64,000 nucleotides of DNA, from positions 1 to 64,000 of the forward strand of contig NZ_FRCB01000004.1 of assembly GCF_900142765.1 (NCBI RefSeq), given 5' to 3'. Positions within the stretch are counted from its first letter, which is position 1, and each line of letters begins with the position of its first letter. Shown here piece by piece: positions 25,971 through 34,654 of the stretch. The notes below the pieces were generated by a model. That model made no database searches, was not told the origin of the DNA, and saw only the letters and a list, made by a program, of their open reading frames with translations. A program made the position numbers and the translations under genes. The DNA is from Roseovarius litoreus (lineage in GTDB: Bacteria; Pseudomonadota; Alphaproteobacteria; Rhodobacterales; Rhodobacteraceae).

Positions 25971-28667
25971 TCACGCCGATGCGACATGCGGCACGGAAAC
26001 CGTCTCTGACGGCAGGATCACGCGAAATGACGCGCCGGACTGCCCGGGCAGATAGATGATCTCGCCCCTCAGACGCGCCATGATCTCTCGGCAGATGGCC
26101 AGTCCAAGCCCTGCCCCGCCCGCCTTGGTATGACCGATCCGCGAGAACTTTTCGAAGATCACCGATTGCTGGTCGGTCGGAATGCCCGATCCGTTGTCGG
26201 TAAAGTCGATCACCAGTCCGGCCGTCTCGAGCTTGGCCGTTATCGTCAGAACAGGCTTTCCGGCGTCGCAATATTTGCGCGCATTCGAGATCAGATTGAT
26301 GAACACCTGCGCCAGACGATCCAGATCGGTGGTCAACCACAGCTCCTCTTCGGACCCGTGACGCTCGATCTTGAACATGTCGGTCTCGCCCCCCGCCGCA
26401 CCGACGGCACGGTCCAGAAGATCCCGCAATCTGCCGCTATGAATATTTAGAACGACCTGACCGTGCTCCAGAACGCTGAGGTCCAGAAGATCATCCAGCA
26501 AGCGTGTCAGGCGGATCGCTTCATCATGAATGATCGTGGCATACTTGCCCTTTTCCTCGGATGACAACCCTTCGGTATCTCGCAGGATTTCCGAGAACGC
26601 CCTGATCGATGTCATCGGCGTGCGCAGCTCGTGGCTGATTTGACTGAGAAAGGCGTCCTTTTGAACCGAAAGCTGTGTCAGCTTCTGATAAGCCTCGCGC
26701 AACTGGCGTGCGGTGCGTTCCTGCTCCTGGGTCTTGGCCTCCAGTTGGCTGGAATACTCCATGATCTGCGCGGTTTCGTCGGCCACCGCCATCAGGTCCT
26801 CGACCGACACGGTCGCCCCGCCGACGATCTGCGAAATCATCGCATGCGCCGTGGCCGCCCCCACCGACCCCGACAGCTCGCGCTCGAGCTCCTGCAGGAA
26901 TTCAGGCGTCGGTTCGGGCAGGTACCCCGCAAGACCCTGTCGCTTCGCCGCCGAGGAAAACAGCGCCTGTGCCTGCGCCCCGCCCATGATCCGCTGCGAC
27001 ATGATGAGCAGGTCCTCACTCTGCGCCAGCCCCCCCGACCAGCCCGGCGCCGTGCCCGAATGCTGGAACACGTTGACGAATTGCGCGCCCTGCAGCCGCT
27101 CGACCGGTCTTGGGAACGTCATCACCGAGACCATGACGAACACCGCCGTGTTCAGCATCATGCTCCACATCACCGCATGCACCAGCGGGTCCATGCCGAC
27201 AGCCCCGAAAAGCGCCTGGGGCCGGAGCCAGCCAAGCCCGAATGGCCCATGATCGAAAACCGTTTGCGGCAGGATCATGGAGGGGCCGAAACTCGGCAGG
27301 AACAGACAATAAAGCCAGACCGTAGCCCCGACCCCCAGCCCGGCAAGCGCCCCGGTGCGGTTGGCTCCACGCCAGAACAGCCCCCCGAGCAGGGCGGGCA
27401 GAAACTGCGCCACACCGGCAAAGGACACCAGCCCGATCGCCGCCAGCGCCGTACCGCCCCCCGAGATCTGGAAATAGAGATAGCCCAGCAACACGATCCC
27501 GCCGATCGACAGGCGCCGCGCCAGAAGCGCCACGTGCCGCACATCCCCCGACATCATTGCCGTGCCGCCCGTACTCCACAGCCAGACCGGCATAACCACA
27601 TGGTTCGACACCATCGTGGACACCGCGATAGCCGCCACGATCACCATCGAGGTCGCCGAGGAAAAGCCTCCGATAAACGACAGGATCGCCAGCCAGTCGC
27701 GCCCCTCCTGCAAGGGCAAGGTCAGCACGAACATATCAGGGTTCGACCCCGGCGGCAGGATATCCAGCCCCACCACCGCAATCGGCACCACGAACAGGCT
27801 CATCAGCATCAGATAGCCCGGAAAAGCCCAGGCAGCGGTGCGCAGATGATCCTCGTCCTCGTTTTCCACGACCATGACCTGAAACATCCGCGGCAGGCAC
27901 AGGAACGCCGCTGCCGACAACATGGTCAGGCCGATCCAGCGCCCTCCGGACTGGTCCCATGTGGCGATGGGCGAGGCGTCGATCCGGTCCAGCGTCGGAC
28001 CGATCCCTCCTGCAAGTCCCCAGACCACGAAGATCCCGACCGCCAGAAGGGCCGCCAGCTTGACCACCGCCTCAACGGCGATGGCCATGACCACGCCATG
28101 ATGTCGCTCGTTGGCATCAAGGTTGCGTGTCCCGAACAGGATCGTGAACAGCGCAAGCCCAAGCGCCACCCAGAAGGCCGTGGATTGCAGGGTCGGCAAT
28201 TCCGCCGCAGAGGCATCATGCGCGGCGAACGTGGAAAACGACAAAGTGACCGATTGCAATTGCAGCGCGATATAGGGCGTGGTGCCGATCACCGCCAAAA
28301 GCGTGACCAGGACCGCCAGCAGATTCGACTTGCCATAGCGCGACGAGATCAGGTCCGCGATCGAGGTGATCCGCTGGCTCCGGCCCACGCGCACCATCTT
28401 CCGCAATGTCCACCACCAGCCGATCATCACCAGCGTGGGGCCAAGATAGATCGTCAGGAACTCGAGCCCCGACCGCGCCGCCGAGCCGACAGCCCCGTAA
28501 AATGTCCAGGCCGTGCAATAGATCGACAATGACAGCGTATAGACCACCGGCGAGCGCAGCCATGTCCCCCGACCGCGCCGCGCCGCACGATCCGCCCCGA
28601 AGGCCACCGCGAACAGAAACGCCACGTAGAGCAGGCACACAAGGACAAGAACGTTGAGCGTCGCCAT
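25971..28667 (-). CDS. SSS-STAC sensor histidine kinase (CrbS/CbrA type)
   Basis: An 898-residue membrane sensor. Residues 1-500 form about 13 helices of the sodium:solute symporter (SLC5/SSS) fold. A STAC-like linker follows (RELSGSVGAATAHAMISQIV, about 600-640), then a short coiled coil, a dimerisation/phosphoacceptor domain with His679 in SQISHELRTPMTS, and an HATPase domain with ARKYCDAGKPVL (N box) and DNGSGIP (G box). No PAS domain is obvious, unlike CrbS and CbrA. Known relatives sense or transport small nutrients; CrbS controls acs. Here the gene lies in one leftward cluster with a CheY-like receiver and a two-helix membrane protein, about 7.6 kb from acs itself. Confidence 0.9.
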   Translation of the reverse strand: MATLNVLVLVCLLYVAFLFAVAFGADRAARRGRGTWLRSPVVYTLSLSIYCTAWTFYGAVGSAARSGLEFLTIYLGPTLVMIGWWWTLRKMVRVGRSQRITSIADLISSRYGKSNLLAVLVTLLAVIGTTPYIALQLQSVTLSFSTFAAHDASAAELPTLQSTAFWVALGLALFTILFGTRNLDANERHHGVVMAIAVEAVVKLAALLAVGIFVVWGLAGGIGPTLDRIDASPIATWDQSGGRWIGLTMLSAAAFLCLPRMFQVMVVENEDEDHLRTAAWAFPGYLMLMSLFVVPIAVVGLDILPPGSNPDMFVLTLPLQEGRDWLAILSFIGGFSSATSMVIVAAIAVSTMVSNHVVMPVWLWSTGGTAMMSGDVRHVALLARRLSIGGIVLLGYLYFQISGGGTALAAIGLVSFAGVAQFLPALLGGLFWRGANRTGALAGLGVGATVWLYCLFLPSFGPSMILPQTVFDHGPFGLGWLRPQALFGAVGMDPLVHAVMWSMMLNTAVFVMVSVMTFPRPVERLQGAQFVNVFQHSGTAPGWSGGLAQSEDLLIMSQRIMGGAQAQALFSSAAKRQGLAGYLPEPTPEFLQELERELSGSVGAATAHAMISQIVGGATVSVEDLMAVADETAQIMEYSSQLEAKTQEQERTARQLREAYQKLTQLSVQKDAFLSQISHELRTPMTSIRAFSEILRDTEGLSSEEKGKYATIIHDEAIRLTRLLDDLLDLSVLEHGQVVLNIHSGRLRDLLDRAVGAAGGETDMFKIERHGSEEELWLTTDLDRLAQVFINLISNARKYCDAGKPVLTITAKLETAGLVIDFTDNGSGIPTDQQSVIFEKFSRIGHTKAGGAGLGLAICREIMARLRGEIIYLPGQSGASFRVILPSETVSVPHVASA

Positions 28668-28940
28668 TCAGTGGTCCCCGTGGCCGCCCCCGTTGTCCGT
28701 GTCCGATCGCAGATGCCGAGATATCAGAACCGACGTCACCGCCAGCAGCAGCCAGACCGGAAACAGATAGAACATCACCATGGATGTGCGCACCGGCTCT
28801 CCCGGCTTGCCTTCCCACAATAGCGGCAGCAAGAACAGCGCCCCCCCGAGGATCGGCAGCATCCGGGCCGCATCGGCCATCCGGCGGCGCCTGTAGGTGC
28901 GCCGCTCCAGAAACACAGGCCCTGGCGTCTCGCGCATCAC
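28668..28940 (-). CDS. Two-helix membrane protein, putative partner of the SSS kinase
   Basis: A 90-residue protein with a basic N-terminus (LERRTYRRRRMADAARM), two membrane helices (ILGGALFLLPLLW and MVMFYLFPVWLLLAVTSVLI) and a His/Asp/Gly tail. It overlaps the receiver gene by four bases, and its stop directly abuts the kinase ATG, so all three are translationally coupled. SSS acetate symporters such as ActP are preceded by a two-helix DUF485 protein (YjcH). This product has the same size, topology and position, but I see no direct sequence match. A role in kinase assembly or sensing is inference. Confidence 0.65.
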   Translation of the reverse strand: MMRETPGPVFLERRTYRRRRMADAARMLPILGGALFLLPLLWEGKPGEPVRTSMVMFYLFPVWLLLAVTSVLISRHLRSDTDNGGGHGDH

Positions 28941-29305
28941 GATCCGACCATGCTGCGCACGGCCTCCAGCACATCGGCATTCGCGAACGGCTTGGTCATG
29001 TAGCGACTGACCCCGGATTTCTCGGCCAGTTCGCGATCCTTGATCTGACCGCGCGCTGTCAGCATCAGAACCGGCGTGGCGCCGAGATCTGCATCGGCCC
29101 GAATTTCCTGCAGGATGTCGAACCCGCTCTTGCCGGGCAGCATCACATCCAGAATCACCAGATCAGGCCTGCGCGCACGCACCGCATCCATGGCGTCATG
29201 CCCGTTGGAATGCGTTTTCACCTCCCAACCATCTCGCGACAGGATGAAGCTGATGGCCTCAATGATATTGGGTTCGTCTTCGATCAGAAGCACTTTTCTG
29301 TCCAT
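28937..29305 (-). CDS. CheY-like single-domain response regulator
   Basis: A 122-residue receiver domain with nothing attached. Conserved sites are the acidic pair E9-D10 (VLLIEDEP), the phosphoacceptor D53 (LVILDVMLPG), T83 (LMLTARG) and K105 (YMTKPF). ATG 29305 gives the standard receiver length; an upstream in-frame start would add 11 unneeded residues. It is the first gene of the receiver / small membrane protein / SSS-kinase cluster and is the obvious phosphotransfer partner. CrbR and CbrB carry DNA-binding domains. This one does not, so output must go through another protein, possibly the FliM-like protein or a phosphorelay. Confidence 0.88.
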   Translation of the reverse strand: MDRKVLLIEDEPNIIEAISFILSRDGWEVKTHSNGHDAMDAVRARRPDLVILDVMLPGKSGFDILQEIRADADLGATPVLMLTARGQIKDRELAEKSGVSRYMTKPFANADVLEAVRSMVGS

Positions 29306-29375
29306 GCAACCGGCCTCCCCACCGATCATCACGGCCAAGACCGCCCCGCACTTATCCTAAATGTCTGGCCTTCTG

Positions 29376-30683
29376 TCAAAAACCGTCTGCAACGATCGAC
29401 GGCTCGCGGCGCGCACGACAGTCCCGCAGGGGGCAGATCCGGCAGCTGGCGCCCACATCCCGCACGGGATCCTCCATGCGCGCCTTCGGCTCGGGCAGGA
29501 TGAGCATATGCGCCCGCAGTAAGGCCGGCTGGTCGAACGTGGCCGGTGCCGTCTGCTCGGTCGCCGCAAGCGCCAGCACCGTTTCCTGACCCCGCCCCGC
29601 CTGCCGCAGCAAGGCCCGTACCGGCGCATGCGGCTGGCCCAGAACCTGAAACAAGGGCCACAGCGCACAGGCCGCCGCATCCCGAGGCATGACGAACCCC
29701 GGAAAGGGCCGGCGGAAGATCAGCGCGCCGGACATGTCGCAGACCACCAGTCCGATCAGACCCACTTCGCTGTCCGGCAAGGCCGCCAGACGCCGGAAAA
29801 TCAGAGGCAAGCCGCAGCAGAACACCCGCGCCAGCCGTTCCGGCGACGGGTCGCGGCGGACCTCCGACAAGAAAGGCCCGATCGGCAGCACCCGCGCATC
29901 CGCGCGGTACTGCTTGAGCGTATCGCGGGCCAGCCGGCGCGCCGCTTCCGTGCCAAGCTCGGTGGCGGCATCGATGATCGCGGTGATTTCGAACGCGCCT
30001 GTCCTGTCCTCTTCGAGTGTCGGAAAGTGAAATCCGCTGCGGGCAAGAAAGGCCTGCAATTCGTCCTGCGGCGATTTGATGTCGGCCTCCGAACTGGCCG
30101 CGCCTTCGAGATAGCGCACCAACGCCTCCGCCCCTTCGGCCAAACGGCGGCTGTCCTCATCGATATTGCGGTGGAACCGGGCCTGCCATTCCGGCTCCAG
30201 CGCCTCGGTCTCCACAAGGATCGAGGACGTCGACCGGATCGCGGTGACCGATGAAATCACCTCGTGCAGCGACGCGGCGAGATGCGGGTCGTGCGCCAGC
30301 CGGTCGGTCAGGGTTTCGACCGTGCGCTCCAGCCCCTCGACCCGCGCATGAAGTCGCGCCAGAAGATTGGCCCAGCCGGAAAACCTGCCCGCGAATTCCT
30401 GCACGCGCTCGGTTTCCACCCTTATCCCGTTCTGCGAGCCCGCCGCCTCCCTCAAGGCGGCGATCAGCGTGACTTCTGCCCCCTCCGAGAGGGCCGACGG
30501 CTCGACCTCCAGAACCTCGGCCAATTTGATGAGGGTCTTGCCGGCGATTCTCCGCCGATTGTGTTCGATCAGATTGAGATAGGATGGCGATATTCCGACC
30601 ATATTTGCCAACTCGGACTGGCGGATACCATTCATCACTCGCCTTTCGCGGATACGAGTGCCGATCATCGAACTTTCGGGCAT
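29376..30683 (-). CDS. XRE-type short-chain fatty acyl-CoA regulator (ScfR/RamB-like)
   Basis: A 435-residue transcription factor. Residues 8-65 are an XRE helix-turn-helix (GTRIRERRVMNGIRQSELAN, then ISPSYLNLIEHNRRRI). The rest is the short-chain fatty acyl-CoA regulator type (DUF2083 in the C-terminal third), ending in a Cys cluster CRICPLRDCRARRE that could bind metal. Relatives control propionyl-CoA, acetate or glyoxylate metabolism (RamB, PrpR/MccR groups). It is transcribed away from the ABC importer/acs operon across a 224-base gap, which makes that operon the most likely target. The start is either ATG 30683 or ATG 30668; both fit. Confidence 0.85.
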   Translation of the reverse strand: MPESSMIGTRIRERRVMNGIRQSELANMVGISPSYLNLIEHNRRRIAGKTLIKLAEVLEVEPSALSEGAEVTLIAALREAAGSQNGIRVETERVQEFAGRFSGWANLLARLHARVEGLERTVETLTDRLAHDPHLAASLHEVISSVTAIRSTSSILVETEALEPEWQARFHRNIDEDSRRLAEGAEALVRYLEGAASSEADIKSPQDELQAFLARSGFHFPTLEEDRTGAFEITAIIDAATELGTEAARRLARDTLKQYRADARVLPIGPFLSEVRRDPSPERLARVFCCGLPLIFRRLAALPDSEVGLIGLVVCDMSGALIFRRPFPGFVMPRDAAACALWPLFQVLGQPHAPVRALLRQAGRGQETVLALAATEQTAPATFDQPALLRAHMLILPEPKARMEDPVRDVGASCRICPLRDCRARREPSIVADGF

Positions 30684-30907
30684 CGAAATTTTTCCTGCAA
30701 TTCGCGGATGTTCGACCGCTTATGGCAAAAACTTTACACTTTGGCACGATATCCTGTCTAGTTTTTTACAAAAAAATCGTTCTTCTAAAAGCAGTTGTTG
30801 CGTAATTTTCTTAGCTCTTGCGATAATGCATTTGCACACTAGTGCCAAATTTGGGGCGCGCGCAGAGGAGGCGCGTTTTCCGAGTTAATCTTAATGGGAG
30901 GATATCA
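30684..30907. promoter_or_regulatory. Divergent control region of the regulator gene and the ABC/acs operon
   Basis: A very AT-rich 224-base interval between the ScfR-type regulator and the importer operon. It carries a perfect 8-base palindrome CACTAGTG at 30838-30845 and two related TTTGGCAC-like words, one near 30740 and one (as GTGCCAAA) at 30843-30850, in opposite orientations. These are candidate operator half-sites for the XRE regulator. The binding-protein gene has a GGAGG-type ribosome binding site at about 30897-30901. Promoter boxes are not assigned. Confidence 0.5.
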
Positions 30908-32251
30908 ATGTCCAAAACCAACCTCACTCGTCGTGGCCTGCTGAAGACCAGTGCCGTTGCCGGCGCCGGCGTGGCGCTGCCGACCATTTTCACCTCTTCC
31001 GCCAATGCCTTCACGAACGAGCCCACAGGCTCCACCGTGACGCTCGGCTTCAACGTCCCGCAGAGCGGACCCTATGCTGACGAAGGCGCGGACGAACTGC
31101 GCGCATACGAGCTGGCGGTCGAGCACCTGAACGGTGGCGGCGACGGCGGCATGATGAATACCTTCAGCTCCAAGGCGCTGCAGGGTAACGGTATTCTGGG
31201 CAAGAAGGTCGAATACGTCACCGGCGACACCCAGACCAAGTCTGACGCCGCTCGCGCATCGGCCAAGTCGATGATCGAAAAAGACGGCGCCATCATGATC
31301 ACCGGCGGCTCGTCCTCGGGCGTGGCCGTGGCCGTGCAGGCGCTCTGCCAGGAAGCCGGCGTGATCTTCATGGCGGGTCTGACGCATTCGAACGACACCA
31401 CCGGCAAGGACCGCCGTGCAAACGGGTTCCGCCACTTCTTCAACTCCTACATGTCGGGCGCAGCCCTCGCGCCGGTGCTGGCGAATGCCTACGGCACGGA
31501 CCGCAAGGCCTATCACCTGACCGCCGACTACAACTGGGGTTACACCACCGAAGAAGCCATCCGGACCTCGACCGAGGCCATGGGCTGGGAAACCGTCGGC
31601 ACCGTGCTGACCCCGCTGACGCAGACCGACTTCTCGTCCTACATCGCGCCTGTTCTGCAGTCCGATGCAGACGTGCTCGTGCTGAACCACTACGGCGGCA
31701 ACATGGTCAACTCGCTGACCAACGCCGTTCAGTTCGGCCTGCGTGACCGTATCGCCAACGGCAAGAACTTCGAGATCATCGTTCCGCTCTACTCGCGCCT
31801 GATGGCCAAGGGTGCCGGTGCCAACGTTAAGGGCATCTTCGGCTCGACCAACTGGCACTGGTCGCTGAGCGACGAAGGCTCCAAGGCGTTCGTCAAGTCG
31901 TTCGGTGAGAAGTACGGCTTCCCGCCGAGCCAGGCTGCGCATACCTGCTACGTTCAGGCGATCCTTTACGCGGATGCCGTGCAGCGTGCCGGCAGCTTCC
32001 AGCCCTGCGCGGTCGTCGAGGCCCTCGAAGGCTTCGAATTCGACGGCATGGGCAACGGCCCGACCCTCTACCGTGCCGAAGACCACCAGTGCTTCAAGGA
32101 CGTGCTTGTGGTGAAAGGTAAGGAAAACCCGACCAGCGAATTCGACCTTCTGGAAGTCGTCGAAATCACCCCGGTCGAGCAGGTGACCTATCCCCACGAC
32201 CACCCGCAGTTCGCGGGCGGCTCGCTGGGTTCCTGCAACAACGGCGCTTAA
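30908..32251 (+). CDS. ABC importer substrate-binding protein (HAAT type), Tat-exported
   Basis: A 447-residue periplasmic binding protein of the branched-chain amino acid/urea (Peripla_BP_6) group. It opens with a twin-arginine signal, LTRRGLLKTSAVAGAGVALP, followed by a cleavage context at SSANAF. The mature part begins TVTLGFNVPQSGPYADEGAD, the usual HAAT opening. It also contains a ligand-loop MITGGSSSGVAVAVQ and many aromatic residues. Tat export of a binding protein is less common than Sec. First gene of an operon with two permeases, two ATPases and acs. 'Branched-chain amino acid' is only the family name; the acs link suggests a short-chain carboxylate or amide. Confidence 0.88.
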   Translation: MSKTNLTRRGLLKTSAVAGAGVALPTIFTSSANAFTNEPTGSTVTLGFNVPQSGPYADEGADELRAYELAVEHLNGGGDGGMMNTFSSKALQGNGILGKKVEYVTGDTQTKSDAARASAKSMIEKDGAIMITGGSSSGVAVAVQALCQEAGVIFMAGLTHSNDTTGKDRRANGFRHFFNSYMSGAALAPVLANAYGTDRKAYHLTADYNWGYTTEEAIRTSTEAMGWETVGTVLTPLTQTDFSSYIAPVLQSDADVLVLNHYGGNMVNSLTNAVQFGLRDRIANGKNFEIIVPLYSRLMAKGAGANVKGIFGSTNWHWSLSDEGSKAFVKSFGEKYGFPPSQAAHTCYVQAILYADAVQRAGSFQPCAVVEALEGFEFDGMGNGPTLYRAEDHQCFKDVLVVKGKENPTSEFDLLEVVEITPVEQVTYPHDHPQFAGGSLGSCNNGA

Positions 32252-32262
32252 GCCAGTCACTG

Positions 32263-32291
32263 CCGGCCGCGCGCAGATGCTGCGCGGCCGG
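32263..32291 (+). terminator. GC-rich hairpin between binding-protein and permease genes
   Basis: A perfect 10-base stem (CCGGCCGCGC pairing with GCGCGGCCGG) with a nine-base loop lies 12 bases after the binding-protein stop. No T-run follows, so it is more likely an attenuator or 3'-end stabiliser than a full terminator. Such structures often keep binding-protein mRNA more abundant than that of the permeases. Confidence 0.6.
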
Positions 32292-32358
32292 ATTTGATAA
32301 GCGTGCCCTGCCCCTTGCGGCGGGCACGCCCCAATCCCTCTGAATCGCGAAGGATGGA

Positions 32359-33393
32359 ATGATGGACGCAATCATCCTCCAAGTCCTGAATGGGCTCGAC
32401 AAGGGGTCGGCCTATGCGCTTATCGCGCTCGGGCTGACACTTATCTTCGGCACCCTTGGTGTGGTGAACTTCGCGCATGGCGCGCTGTTCATGATCGGCG
32501 CCTTCTGCGCCGTCACTTTGTCACGCATCCTGACCCTCAGCCACGAGGTCATCGATGAAACCCGCACCGACTTTCTCGGCAATCCGCTCAAGGTGGATGT
32601 CCCCTATGTCTATGATATCTTCGGGCAGGCCACGGGCGACGCGATCATCGACTGGGCGGTGCCGCTGTCGATCCTCTTCGCGATTCCTGTGATGATCCTG
32701 ATCGGCGTGGTCATGGAGCGCGGCCTGATCAAGCATTTCTACAAGCGCCCCCACGCAGACCAGATCCTCGTGACGTTCGGTCTGGCAATCGTGCTTCAGG
32801 AAATCGTCAAATACTATTATGGCGCCAACCCGATCCCGACCCCCGCACCGGAGGCCTTTACCGGCAGCTTCGATTTCGGCGCGCTGATCGGCATGGAAGC
32901 CAACAACATCATCTATCCCTACTGGCGCCTGGTCTATTTCGGGTTCGCCGCGATCGTGATCGGGGCCGTCTTCGCCTTCCTGCAATTCACCACCTTCGGG
33001 ATGGTGGTGCGCGCGGGCATGGCCGACCGTGAGACGGTGGGCCTTCTGGGCATCAACATCGACCGCCGCTTCACCATCATGTTCGGCATCGCCGCCGCCG
33101 TGGCTGGGCTTGCAGGGGTGATGTACACTCCCATCAACTCGCCGAACTACCACATGGGCATGGACTTCCTCGTTCTCAGCTTCGTGGTGGTGGTCGTGGG
33201 CGGCATGGGCTCTCTGCCCGGCGCCGTCCTTGCGGGCTTCCTGCTGGGCATCCTCGAAAGCTTCGCCTCCATGCGCGAGGTGATCGACATCATCCCCGGC
33301 ATCAACCAGATCATCATCTACCTGGTTGCGATTATCATTCTGCTGACACGTCCGCGGGGCCTGATGGGCCGCAAGGGCGTGATGGAGGACTAA
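32359..33393 (+). CDS. HAAT-type ABC importer permease (LivH-like)
   Basis: A 344-residue inner-membrane permease of the LivH group. It begins MMDAIILQVLNGLDKGSAYA and LIALGLTLIFGTLGVVNFAH, the highly conserved N-terminal LivH motif (GLTLIFG...NFAHG). There are about eight to nine helices and the coupling segment AGMADRETVGLLGINIDRRF. An unusual insert of about 45 residues (around residues 60-105, TRTDFLGNPLKVDVPYVYDI) sits in the first periplasmic loop compared with E. coli LivH (308 residues). Either of two adjacent ATG codons could be the start. It is followed by the LivM-like gene after three bases. Confidence 0.88.
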   Translation: MMDAIILQVLNGLDKGSAYALIALGLTLIFGTLGVVNFAHGALFMIGAFCAVTLSRILTLSHEVIDETRTDFLGNPLKVDVPYVYDIFGQATGDAIIDWAVPLSILFAIPVMILIGVVMERGLIKHFYKRPHADQILVTFGLAIVLQEIVKYYYGANPIPTPAPEAFTGSFDFGALIGMEANNIIYPYWRLVYFGFAAIVIGAVFAFLQFTTFGMVVRAGMADRETVGLLGINIDRRFTIMFGIAAAVAGLAGVMYTPINSPNYHMGMDFLVLSFVVVVVGGMGSLPGAVLAGFLLGILESFASMREVIDIIPGINQIIIYLVAIIILLTRPRGLMGRKGVMED

Positions 33394-33396
33394 GCC

Positions 33397-34641
33397 ATGT
33401 TCGGCCTGGACAAGAAAGACACCTCGCTGCTCATCCTCGTCGCGATCCTGACGATGCTGGCACCCTTCATCCTGAACCCCTTCCCCGCAAGCTCCGGTCT
33501 GGCGCAGTTCAACGCGGGCTATCCCGATCTGATGCAGCGCTTCGTGATCTTCGGGATCTTCGCCATCGGCTTCAACATCCTGTTCGGCCTGACCGGCTAT
33601 CTCAGCTTCGGTCACGCGGCCTTCATCGGTGTCGGCTCCTACGCGGCGATGTGGATGTTCAAGCTGGTCGGCATGAACGTTCTGCCGGCGCTGGCGCTGT
33701 CGATGGTCATGTCGGGCCTCTTCGCGGTGGTCATCGGCTATATCAGCCTCAGGCGCTCGGGCATCTACTTCTCGATCCTGACACTGGCCTTCGCCATGAT
33801 GTCCTATGCCCTTGCCTATTCGGTTCTGGCAACCGACATGGATGGCCCGGACCAACAGGGCCTGCTGCAAAAGGGTCTGACCGGTGGTGAGACAGGTCTG
33901 CAGCTGACGCTGCAGGATCCCCGGGTGTTTGGCGAGCAAGCCACGGCTGACGGCAACCTCCCGGTGCCCAGCCTCTTCGGTCTCGAAATGCGCAGCTCCA
34001 CGGAACTTGTCATGGGAGACTGGGTCTTCACCTTCTCGACCGGTTACTACTTCTGTGCCGTCGTGATGCTGCTCGCGTTCTACCTGTCGATCCGGATTTT
34101 CCGGTCGCCCTTCGGCATGATGTTGCGGGCGATCAAATCCAACCAGCAGCGGATCAACTATACCGGCCTTAATGCGAAACCCTACATGCTCGCGGCTTTC
34201 GTGATCTCCGGGGTCTATGCCGGTCTTGCAGGTGGTCTCATGGCCGCGATGGACCCTCTCGCCGGACCGGAGCGGATGTTCTGGACCGCCTCGGGCGAGG
34301 TGGTTCTGATGACCATCCTTGGCGGTGTCGGAACGTTGATCGGCCCGGTTCTGGGCGCAGGTCTGATCAAGTACATGGAAAACATCCTGTCCAAGATCAA
34401 CTCCGATATCCTGCACACATGGTTCGCCTTCCTGCCTGATGGGCTCGAAGACTTCGTGGTCGGCATGATCTACCCCTTCATCGGCAAGGGATGGCACCTG
34501 ACACTGGGCCTGATCTTCATGGCGGTCGTCATCTTCCTGCCCGGCGGACTGGTCGAAGCGGGTCAGCGGATTTCGCGGGTCTTCAAGGGTCGCAAGGCCC
34601 CCGAGGGCGCGAAGAAATCCACCACCGAACCCGCTGAATAA
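33397..34641 (+). CDS. HAAT-type ABC importer permease (LivM-like)
   Basis: A 414-residue permease of the LivM group with about ten helices. Typical segments are [20 protein letters not shown] and VGSYAAM near residue 60 and the cytoplasmic coupling loop [20 protein letters not shown] (about 235-255). It also contains a long periplasmic insertion of about 60 residues (about 145-205: [20 protein letters not shown] onward) not present in the core family. Both permeases of this importer therefore carry extra periplasmic loops, which may dock the particular binding protein. The C-terminal 20 residues are basic. It precedes the first ATPase gene by 13 bases. Confidence 0.88.
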   Translation: MFGLDKKDTSLLILVAILTMLAPFILNPFPASSGLAQFNAGYPDLMQRFVIFGIFAIGFNILFGLTGYLSFGHAAFIGVGSYAAMWMFKLVGMNVLPALALSMVMSGLFAVVIGYISLRRSGIYFSILTLAFAMMSYALAYSVLATDMDGPDQQGLLQKGLTGGETGLQLTLQDPRVFGEQATADGNLPVPSLFGLEMRSSTELVMGDWVFTFSTGYYFCAVVMLLAFYLSIRIFRSPFGMMLRAIKSNQQRINYTGLNAKPYMLAAFVISGVYAGLAGGLMAAMDPLAGPERMFWTASGEVVLMTILGGVGTLIGPVLGAGLIKYMENILSKINSDILHTWFAFLPDGLEDFVVGMIYPFIGKGWHLTLGLIFMAVVIFLPGGLVEAGQRISRVFKGRKAPEGAKKSTTEPAE

Positions 34642-34654
34642 GGAGAGCCGGACA

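Noticed and set aside
26631..28532. A 633-codon open frame on the plus strand opposite the SSS kinase
   Set aside because: It is exactly antisense to a well-supported kinase gene; its product is Arg/His/Gln-rich with no recognisable domain, typical of a high-GC shadow frame.
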